A stretch of 5,079 nucleotides of DNA from assembly GCA_002449575.1 (NCBI GenBank), contig DJXC01000023.1, forward strand, positions 1 to 5,079, written 5' to 3'. A program made the position numbers and the translations under genes. Under the pieces are notes generated by a model. The model was not told where the DNA came from, did no database searches, and saw only the letters and a list, made by a program, of their open reading frames with translations. Below, in pieces: positions 1-4,567 of this stretch (the first letter of the stretch is position 1; each line of letters begins with the position of its first letter). This stretch comes from Ruminococcus sp. UBA7014. Its GTDB lineage: Bacteria; Bacillota; Clostridia; Oscillospirales; Ruminococcaceae.

Positions 1-1313
1 TAGTTGCTGAAAAACAGGAACTTGAAGAACAACTGAAAGATGCTTCTCAGCAGATTGATGATTTAATTACTGAAATTTCCAAACGGCAGAATTCTGAAAG
101 TCAGGAAATCACTTCTGTCAAGTCCGAACGTGATGAACTGGCACAGCGGAAAAAAGAACTTGAAACTCGAATTGAAGCCATGACTTCCGAACTTGCCGAA
201 AAACAAGCCGTGGAAGAACAGCTTCAAGCCGCTTCTGAACAGATTGAAGCTTTAAACGCTGCACTTTCCGGAAAGCAAAATGCCGACAATCAGGAACTTG
301 TAGCTCTGAAATCTGAAAAAATCAAGCTTTCCCGTGAAAATCAGGAACTTGCAGAACAGTTGCAGTTCGCTGTTACCCAAGCACAGAATTTCCAGTCACA
401 ACTGGAAGAAAAACAGACTTCTGGTTCTGAAGCACAGGAAAAACTTATGCAGGAAAAACAGGAACTTGAAAACAGACTTTCTGCATCGATTGCCAAACAA
501 CAGAAAGATAAAGAAGAAATTGACGGATTATATTCTGAACTGGATACTACTATTCAGCAGAACGATGAATTCCGGACAGCTCTCCTGAATGCTGCTAATC
601 AAATTAAATCTCTCCAGACAGAAAATGAAAAACTTAAAACCCAGCAATCTGCAAGTGCTGCCCTTGATGCTTTTGATGAAGAAAATTCCAGTGATATTCG
701 CACACAGCTCGAAGAAGTTACCGAAGAAAATGAAGACTTGCGCTCTGAACTTGAAAACGCACTCGAACAGAATGAACATTTACAATCCGAACTGGACAAG
801 ATGACGATTCAAACTACCCAGAAACATGCGGAATTACAGGAAAAACTGCATACAACAGAACAACAGTATGCCGTTCTCCAGACAGAGAATAAAAAACTCC
901 GTCAAAATCTGGAAGAATTCAAGGCTCGTATGAACGCCAAGAGAGAGAATGCCGGTGCAGCTTATTTACAAGTTGCTTCCAGTGTGGAAAATCTTTCCAA
1001 ACAGGAAGGCACACGCTTTGTGCATATTAAATTCTCTGATAACGGCGACTTGATTCTGGAACATGCCAAAGACCCGAAAAACGCTGAAATTGCACTGCTT
1101 CGCAATGGCGCAATGATTCCGAATCCGCACTTCTACCCTGCTTTGACAGGCGAAGGCGAAACCGGTGAACAGCTTGAAATTCTGCTTCCTGTATTTGAGA
1201 TGGCAGAACTTGATGATGAGAAAAAATATCCGGTCAAGGCAATTAATCCGGCAGTCGGTGAAATCCGTGACCGTGCGCTGCATGTCAAGCGCAGGGGTAA
1301 AATTGAAGTATAA
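1..1313 (+). CDS. Coiled-coil repeat protein with uncharacterised C-terminal domain (5' partial)
   Basis: The frame is open from the left edge (first full codon at base 3) to TAA at 1311-1313, giving 436 visible residues; the true start lies outside. An in-frame ATG at 180 sits inside continuous coiled coil and has no ribosome binding site, so it is not the start. Residues 1 to about 312 are rich in Glu, Gln, Lys and Leu with heptad-like spacing. Residues 1-63 and 64-126 form a diverged tandem repeat (about 24 of 63 identical by eye), each beginning (V/L)AEKQ..EEQL. An Ala/Ser-rich break near 212-229 may be a hinge. Residues about 314-436 look globular and beta-rich, with Gly, Pro and aromatic residues (for example IPNPHFYPALTGEGE near 372-386); I do not recognise this domain. 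No membrane segment is visible. A structural or scaffold role is only a guess, and matches to myosin-like or SMC proteins would reflect composition. It ends at its own terminator, so it is probably not part of the atp operon. Confidence 0.85.
   Translation, partial: VAEKQELEEQLKDASQQIDDLITEISKRQNSESQEITSVKSERDELAQRKKELETRIEAMTSELAEKQAVEEQLQAASEQIEALNAALSGKQNADNQELVALKSEKIKLSRENQELAEQLQFAVTQAQNFQSQLEEKQTSGSEAQEKLMQEKQELENRLSASIAKQQKDKEEIDGLYSELDTTIQQNDEFRTALLNAANQIKSLQTENEKLKTQQSASAALDAFDEENSSDIRTQLEEVTEENEDLRSELENALEQNEHLQSELDKMTIQTTQKHAELQEKLHTTEQQYAVLQTENKKLRQNLEEFKARMNAKRENAGAAYLQVASSVENLSKQEGTRFVHIKFSDNGDLILEHAKDPKNAEIALLRNGAMIPNPHFYPALTGEGETGEQLEILLPVFEMAELDDEKKYPVKAINPAVGEIRDRALHVKRRGKIEV
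3..380 (+). repeat. Tandem 63-codon repeat (two diverged copies)
   Basis: Copy 1 is 3-191 and copy 2 is 192-380. They are in the same reading frame and 189 bases apart. The first 30 residues are the best conserved (about 16 identical by eye), including AEKQ, EEQL and a Ser-x-Gln-Ile stretch. Copy 1 touches the window edge, so more copies may lie upstream. Downstream, the pattern decays into related but unaligned heptads. This looks like internal duplication within a coiled-coil gene rather than a mobile repeat. Confidence 0.6.
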
Positions 1314-1319
1314 TTTTTA

Positions 1320-1358
1320 CAAAATCCTCTGTATTCTGTGCAGAGGATTTTGCTTTTT
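1320..1358 (+). terminator. Intrinsic terminator of the coiled-coil gene
   Basis: A perfect 12-bp stem (1320-1331 with 1341-1352, CAAAATCCTCTG and its complement) encloses a 9-base loop and is followed by CTTTTTGT. It starts 6 bases after the stop codon. The reverse strand lacks a T-tract after the stem, so it should act only on rightward transcription. Confidence 0.9.
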
Positions 1359-1363
1359 GTATA

Positions 1364-1392
1364 TTGACAAATCCGGAAAAATATGCTAAAAT
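1364..1392 (+). promoter_or_regulatory. Strong sigma-A-type promoter P1 (extended -10)
   Basis: A perfect -35 TTGACA (1364-1369), a 17-base spacer and TAAAAT as -10 (1387-1392), preceded by TGC, which gives an extended -10. It begins 5 bases after the T-tract of the upstream terminator. The predicted start is near 1397-1400. A second intrinsic terminator lies about 30 bases further on, so P1 by itself should give only a very short RNA. Confidence 0.8.
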
Positions 1393-1398
1393 ATATAC

Positions 1399-1456
1399 TA
1401 GTAATTAATTATATGATGATTGGGAGCTGACTGTAGAATTTACAGTCAGCTTTTTT
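1399..1456 (+). ncRNA. Candidate short RNA or terminated leader from P1
   Basis: The interval between the predicted P1 start and the end of the next terminator's T-tract is about 55-60 nt: an A/U-rich 5' part and a strong 3' hairpin. No coding sequence of useful size fits inside. It could be a small RNA, an attenuated leader for the atp operon, or a by-product of a promoter left by an older rearrangement. No known RNA family was recognised. The call rests only on the promoter-terminator geometry. Confidence 0.4.
1425..1456 (+). terminator. Intrinsic terminator between the two promoters
   Basis: A perfect 11-bp stem (1425-1435 AGCTGACTGTA with 1441-1451 TACAGTCAGCT), a 5-base loop GAATT, and a run of six T ending at 1456. 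It would stop transcripts from P1 and any read-through from the coiled-coil gene before they reach the atp genes. A regulated, conditional terminator is possible, but no competing antiterminator fold was evident by eye. Confidence 0.85.
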
Positions 1457-1497
1457 CATAGAAAAAATAATTTATTTTTGTTTTTTTCTCATGATTC

Positions 1498-1526
1498 TTG
1501 ACATATCTGCAAAATCATAGTATAAT
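1498..1526 (+). promoter_or_regulatory. Consensus promoter P2 of the atp operon
   Basis: TTGACA (1498-1503), a 17-base spacer and TATAAT (1521-1526) match both consensus hexamers perfectly. An A/T-rich tract just upstream (1461-1488) could act as an UP element. The predicted start is near 1531-1534, giving a leader of about 30 nt before the first atp gene. The perfect match implies strong constitutive expression, as expected for an ATP synthase operon. No operator was recognised. Confidence 0.9.
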
Positions 1527-1562
1527 TAATATTGTGTGAACAGATAGAAATGAGGTGAAGCA

Positions 1563-1937
1563 ATGCAGGAAGATTTACACAAAGAACTGCACTTTGTAGC
1601 AGCCGGAACACTTGTTCTGGATTTGCTTGTCTGGATAGTTTCTTTCATCATGGTAAAATTCCGCATTGCCGTACTGACTGGTCTGCTTTTGGGAAGCGTT
1701 GGCATGATGTGTAATCTGTTGCTGCTCCGGAGAAGTATCCTGAATGCTGTATATCACGGAAAAACCAGAGACTTCAAAGGTTATCTTATCCGGGTGCTGA
1801 TTGCCTCGGCAGTCATTGCCGCCGGACTGATGTCAGAACATGTCAGTACAATCACAGCAGTTCTGCCGTTTCTCTATCCGAAAATTTTATTCGGCATTTT
1901 CTCTGTTCACTCAAACAAAAAATCTAAAAAATATTAA
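1563..1937 (+). CDS. atpI: AtpI-like ATP synthase accessory membrane protein
   Basis: A 124-residue hydrophobic protein with four predicted membrane helices, at about residues 11-31, 35-55, 74-91 and 96-114, and a basic tail (KKSKKY). Length, topology, the Pro-Lys near the fourth helix (FLYPKILF) and position just before atpB fit the AtpI / ATP synthase I chain group. In other bacteria members of this group have been linked to c-ring assembly and to Mg2+ or Ca2+ supply. Sequence conservation in the family is low, so the assignment leans on context and topology. The ATG start has a good ribosome binding site, GAGGTG at 1552-1557, 5 bases upstream. It is the first gene after the consensus promoter, and its stop is 18 bases from the atpB start. 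Confidence 0.75.
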   Translation: MQEDLHKELHFVAAGTLVLDLLVWIVSFIMVKFRIAVLTGLLLGSVGMMCNLLLLRRSILNAVYHGKTRDFKGYLIRVLIASAVIAAGLMSEHVSTITAVLPFLYPKILFGIFSVHSNKKSKKY

Positions 1938-1940
1938 GGC

Positions 1941-1946
1941 AGGAGG
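1941..1946 (+). promoter_or_regulatory. Ribosome binding site fixing the TTG start of atpB
   Basis: A full AGGAGG lies 9 bases before TTG at 1956. There is no in-frame ATG near the N-terminus, so this site decides the start. Confidence 0.85.
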
Positions 1947-1955
1947 GATTTATTT

Positions 1956-2708
1956 TTGAGCATCAGTGATTTTTTAAGAGGTTCTCCCGACGGTGTAGAT
2001 GTTAGTGGTCCTAAAATCGTCTGCTCGTTTGATGTCGGCGGCATTACTATTCATCTGACAGAAACCATTGTTCTGAGCTGGATAATTATCTTAGCAGTCA
2101 CACTGCTGCTCCTTTGGCTGACCAGTGACCTGAAAACGAAAGATATTTCCAAAAAACAGGCAGTCGCCGAATGGGCAGTCAAAACTGTTTACGGGCTTGT
2201 AGAAGATACAATGGGAAAACGCTGGCGATGGTTTGCCCCCTATATCGGCGCACTGTTTACATTCTCGATTCTGGGCAGCTTAATCAGCATGTTAGGACTG
2301 CGTTCTGTCACAGCAGATTTCAATGTGCCTTTGACATGGGCATTAATTACGTTTGTACTGATTCACGGGACGAACATCAAAACACACGGTTTCGGCGGCT
2401 ATCTGAAAGGCTATGTTGACCCTGTTCCGGTCATGCTGCCGATTAATATCCTCAGTGAAGTGGCGACTCCGGTCTCTATGAGTCTGCGTCACTTCGGCAA
2501 TGTTGTGAGCGGTATGGTTATCACGAGCCTGTTATACTATGCGCTTTCTGTAGTTACTGCAAAAATCGGCATTGCATTCATGACTATTGGTATCCCGGCA
2601 GTGCTGTCATTGTATTTTGACCTGTTCAGCGGTTTTATGCAGGCATTTATTTTTATTATGCTGACAATGGTCTATATTTCCAATGCGGACGGCAATGCTG
2701 AGACATAA
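1956..2708 (+). CDS. atpB: ATP synthase Fo subunit a
   Basis: The stator ion-channel subunit of the F-type ATP synthase; it passes ions to and from the c-ring in the membrane. The 250-residue length is normal. Hydrophobic helices are visible at about 35-56, 95-115, 125-138, 158-175, 180-203 and 205-240. The essential arginine is R178 in SLRHFGN (family form LRLFGN), and Q229 in FMQAFIF matches E. coli Q252. Two details differ from E. coli: H179 replaces Leu after the arginine, and the positions of E219 and H245 are M187 and D222. Such changes at the paired 219/245 sites are known to vary between lineages. The start is TTG, supported by AGGAGG. The 38-base gap to atpE shows no terminator. Confidence 0.97.
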   Translation: MSISDFLRGSPDGVDVSGPKIVCSFDVGGITIHLTETIVLSWIIILAVTLLLLWLTSDLKTKDISKKQAVAEWAVKTVYGLVEDTMGKRWRWFAPYIGALFTFSILGSLISMLGLRSVTADFNVPLTWALITFVLIHGTNIKTHGFGGYLKGYVDPVPVMLPINILSEVATPVSMSLRHFGNVVSGMVITSLLYYALSVVTAKIGIAFMTIGIPAVLSLYFDLFSGFMQAFIFIMLTMVYISNADGNAET

Positions 2709-2746
2709 ACAAAAATTGATTAAAAAATAATCTGGAGGTACTTATT

Positions 2747-3031
2747 ATGGAAACCAACAATGTGGATTACACAGAACTGTCAAGAGCTATCGTACTGGGC
2801 GCATCTGCCATCGGTGCAGGTACAGCAATGATTGCCGGTATCGGACCTGGTATTGGTGAAGGTTATGCTGTCGGCAAAGCCTGCGAATCTATTGGTCGTC
2901 AGCCGGAAAGTTCCGGTGCAGTTACAAGAACTATGTTTATCGGCTGCGCCGTTGCAGAATCTACCGGTATTTATGGTCTGCTTGTTGCCCTGCTTCTGAT
3001 GTTTGCAAATCCGTTCATCAATAAGCTTTAA
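2747..3031 (+). CDS. atpE: ATP synthase Fo subunit c (Na+-type, two-carboxylate)
   Basis: The rotor-ring subunit: a 94-residue hairpin of two membrane helices (about 13-45 and 58-88) joined by the polar RQP loop (51-53). Helix 1 carries the glycine-rich packing motif (GIGPGIGEGYAVG). The ion-binding carboxylate is E71 in VAESTGIY. Numbering is offset by six from Ilyobacter tartaricus, so E71, S72, T73 and Y76 match its Na+ ligands E65, S66, T67 and Y70. E38 takes the place of its Q32. Two facing glutamates plus the Ser/Thr/Tyr set correspond to the two-carboxylate Na+ c-ring reported for Fusobacterium nucleatum. Na+ coupling is therefore inferred with good support; the ring size cannot be read from sequence. 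ATG start with GGAGG at 2734-2738. Confidence 0.97.
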   Translation: METNNVDYTELSRAIVLGASAIGAGTAMIAGIGPGIGEGYAVGKACESIGRQPESSGAVTRTMFIGCAVAESTGIYGLLVALLLMFANPFINKL

Positions 3032-3038
3032 TCTCTAC

Positions 3039-3044
3039 AGGAGG
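3039..3044 (+). promoter_or_regulatory. Ribosome binding site fixing the TTG start of atpF
   Basis: AGGAGG lies 7 bases before TTG at 3052. No in-frame ATG exists near the N-terminus, and starting later would remove the membrane anchor. Confidence 0.85.
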
Positions 3045-3051
3045 CAGAAAA

Positions 3052-3546
3052 TTGGATTTTTTATCAATTGATGTCGGTACAATCTTATTCACGCTGATTA
3101 ATACAGGGCTGATTTTCTTAGCCTTCAAGCTGATATTGTTCAAGCGCATTGATGCGATTCTGGAACAGCGTCAGCAAGAAGTGGACGGTACTTATCAGAA
3201 AGCAGATGCTGCTCTCAATGCTGCCAATTCTGATAAAGAAGAATATGCACAGAAAATTGCCGGAGCAAAAGAAGAAGCAGATGCTATCATCAAACGGGCT
3301 GAAAAAGTAGCACAGAAACAGGGTGATTCCATTCTGGAAAAAGCCCGTCATGAAGCACAGGCAGTCCGTGAAAAAGCCACTCTTGAAACAGAGCGTGAAA
3401 AGAGCCTTGCCAAAGCCGAATTACAAGGCGAAATTTCGGAACTGGCTATGGAACTGGCTGAAAAAATTATGGAAAAAGAAATCAATAAAGCTGACCATGA
3501 ACGGCTTATTGATGATTTCATTCAGAATATAGGTGAACAGTCATGA
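3052..3546 (+). CDS. atpF: ATP synthase Fo subunit b
   Basis: The peripheral stalk subunit that holds the F1 head still against the rotor. Of 164 residues, one N-terminal membrane helix (about 9-30) anchors the protein. The rest is a long charged helix: residues 33-125 are rich in Ala, Glu, Lys and Gln, as in the b dimerisation region. The C-terminal part (about 126-160, ELAEKIMEKEI then LIDDFI) is the delta-binding end typical of the family. The length is normal and only one b-type gene is present, so a homodimer is expected. The start is TTG with AGGAGG 7 bases upstream. Its TGA overlaps the ATG of atpH (ATGA at 3543-3546), indicating coupled translation. Confidence 0.96.
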   Translation: MDFLSIDVGTILFTLINTGLIFLAFKLILFKRIDAILEQRQQEVDGTYQKADAALNAANSDKEEYAQKIAGAKEEADAIIKRAEKVAQKQGDSILEKARHEAQAVREKATLETEREKSLAKAELQGEISELAMELAEKIMEKEINKADHERLIDDFIQNIGEQS

Positions 3547-4067
3547 CACAGCAGACAGTAGGTCACGTCTATGCCGAAGCCCTGTTTCTTCTTGCACAGG
3601 AAGAACATCAGGAAAAGCGCATTTATCAGGAAATAAATCAGGTCACGGATTTCATGCTGCAATATCCGGAACTGATTTCACTCCTTGACGTTCCGACACT
3701 GGATTTATCAGAAAGAATATCTGTATTAAAAAAAGTAATCGGTGAAGAACAGGGTATTACTGAAAATTTTCTCTGTATTCTGGTAGAAAAGCGCAGAATC
3801 AACAGAATTTCCGATATCCGTAACGCTTTCAATAAGCTCTATTATGAAGCCTTCTCGATTGCCGAAGTCTTTGTGACATCTGCCGTTCCGCTTGAAGATT
3901 CGCAGAGAACCGCCCTGAAAGAAAAATTACAGCAGAAACTCGGCAAGAGCATTCTGCTCCGTGAATCCGTTGACAAGTCCCTCATGGGTGGTATGATTGT
4001 CCAGTATGGTGATACCAGAATGGATAATTCTATCAAGGGCAGATTGCAGGCTTTTGCACAACAATGA
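3543..4067 (+). CDS. atpH: ATP synthase F1 subunit delta
   Basis: The OSCP/delta subunit, which links the b stalk to the top of the alpha/beta hexamer. At 174 residues it has the usual length. The N-terminal helical domain opens with the family pattern VYAEALFLLAQ (9-19) and includes FLCILVEKRRINRI (76-89). The C-terminal domain (about 105-174) ends in the conserved LMGGMIVQYGDTRMDNSIKG (147-166), whose Gly-Gly and Asp-x-Ser-Ile-x-Gly are typical. No truncation is seen. The start overlaps the atpF stop. In most bacteria the next gene is atpA; here two small genes intervene. Confidence 0.96.
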   Translation: MTQQTVGHVYAEALFLLAQEEHQEKRIYQEINQVTDFMLQYPELISLLDVPTLDLSERISVLKKVIGEEQGITENFLCILVEKRRINRISDIRNAFNKLYYEAFSIAEVFVTSAVPLEDSQRTALKEKLQQKLGKSILLRESVDKSLMGGMIVQYGDTRMDNSIKGRLQAFAQQ

Positions 4068-4070
4068 GGT
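4066..4070 (+). promoter_or_regulatory. Ribosome binding site favouring ATG 4076
   Basis: GAGGT overlaps the atpH stop codon and lies 5 bases before ATG 4076. The alternative ATG at 4064 overlaps the atpH stop as ATGA but has only a distant GCAGG. I therefore prefer 4076, though coupled initiation at 4064 cannot be excluded. Confidence 0.55.
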
Positions 4071-4075
4071 TTGAT

Positions 4076-4246
4076 ATGGCAGACAGATTTGAAATTATCT
4101 TTAAAAAAGCATTAAGCACAGGTCTGGGGAAAGAAGTTCAAATTATTATTGACAACAATTACAAAGCTGGTTTCACTCCTTTATTGGATACTGATGGAAA
4201 ACCAGTTATCACAAATATTACTACCAGCAAATGGAACAGCCGATAA
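4076..4246 (+). CDS. Small DUF6440-like protein of unknown function inserted in the atp operon
   Basis: From ATG 4076 the protein has 56 residues; starting at ATG 4064 would add four (MRFD). It is soluble-looking, with no signal or membrane segment. The N-terminal DRFEIIFKKA, then VQIIID (21-26), and the ending AGFTPLLDTDGKPVITN (31-47) resemble what I recall of the short DUF6440 family, which also ends in a G-x-TPLLD-x-DGKP motif. Family members as I remember them have a Thr-Gly-Val-Asn-Tyr stretch plus several residues between the beta strand and this motif. Here only Asn-Asn-Tyr-Lys remains, so about ten residues may be missing. The function of the family is unknown. The gene sits directly after atpH and overlaps the next gene by 16 bases, so the two should be translated together. 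It could be a real gene or a decaying one. Confidence 0.6.
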   Translation: MADRFEIIFKKALSTGLGKEVQIIIDNNYKAGFTPLLDTDGKPVITNITTSKWNSR

Positions 4247-4533
4247 AAGTCCGCTGGTATGCCTATGCATTTATTGCTTTCTTGGGGGTGTTATGTTTAA
4301 TTCTCACTTATGGAGCATTATTTGCCAGCAGAAAAGAAAACAGACATATCTCTGGTGTACCGGTATTTGGTGGTATTCTGTTATTTATCGCCGGGCTTGT
4401 TTCGCCTTGCAGATGGCTTTGTTTGCTATGCTTTTTAGATTATGGCTTCTGGGAGATTCCATATCTGCTTTATCATGATTTTATCAAAAAAGACAGCAGA
4501 AAAAATTCAGATGATTCTGATAAATCAAAATAA
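4231..4533 (+). CDS. Small three-helix membrane protein of unknown function in the atp operon
   Basis: A 100-residue protein with predicted membrane helices at about 10-32, 42-58 and 61-82, and a highly charged tail (85-100, Lys/Asp/Ser). A short basic loop (SRKENRH, 33-39) separates helices 1 and 2. The stretch GVPVFGGILLFIAGLVSP (42-59), followed by Leu-Asp-Tyr-Gly-Phe-Trp (69-74), resembles a loose group of small membrane proteins I have seen without an assigned function, some possibly near toxin genes; this recollection is weak. It is not a known ATP synthase subunit. The only usable ATG overlaps the preceding gene by 16 bases and lacks a visible ribosome binding site, so translation is probably coupled to that gene. 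Its many TTT, TTA and TTG codons give it a somewhat different look from the flanking atp genes, which fits a later insertion. Confidence 0.75.
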   Translation: MEQPIKVRWYAYAFIAFLGVLCLILTYGALFASRKENRHISGVPVFGGILLFIAGLVSPCRWLCLLCFLDYGFWEIPYLLYHDFIKKDSRKNSDDSDKSK

Positions 4534-4544
4534 ACCTATTTTAT

Positions 4545-4566
4545 GAGAAAGAGGTGTGATTTTCTC
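4545..4566 (+). promoter_or_regulatory. Small hairpin presenting the atpA ribosome binding site
   Basis: GAGAAA (4545-4550) and TTTCTC (4561-4566) form a 6-bp stem whose 10-base loop holds the atpA ribosome binding site GAGGTG (4551-4556). The site is 11 bases from ATG 4568, longer than usual; folding the stem would alter that effective distance. The stem is A/U-rich and weak, so any effect on translation is conjecture. Confidence 0.4.
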
Positions 4567-4567
4567 T

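Noticed and set aside
1..930. SMC, myosin or other motor protein identity for the coiled coil
   Set aside because: There is no ATPase, hinge or motor motif in the visible part. The resemblance would come only from Glu/Gln/Lys/Leu composition.
180..1313. ATG at 180 as the true start of the coiled-coil gene
   Set aside because: The frame stays open to the left edge with the same repeat continuing across the ATG, and no ribosome binding site precedes it.
1413..1430. Five-codon ORF (Met-Met-Ile-Gly-Ser) inside the candidate short RNA, as a possible leader peptide
   Set aside because: It has no ribosome binding site, is very short, lacks a run of regulatory codons, and its end runs into the terminator stem.
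1461..1488. A- and T-rich tracts as another terminator
   Set aside because: No G/C-containing stem precedes the T-tract and the A/T repeats overlap too closely to fold. Its place just before the P2 -35 box fits a promoter UP element better.
4064..4075. ATG 4064, overlapping the atpH stop as ATGA, as start of the small inserted gene
   Set aside because: GAGGT lies just downstream of it and is well spaced for ATG 4076 instead. It remains possible through translational coupling but is the second choice.
4149..4478. 109-codon ORF on the + strand overlapping the two inserted genes
   Set aside because: It lies out of frame across both genes, has no ribosome binding site and begins inside the first one. 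The two-gene reading gives family-like motifs and plausible membrane helices.
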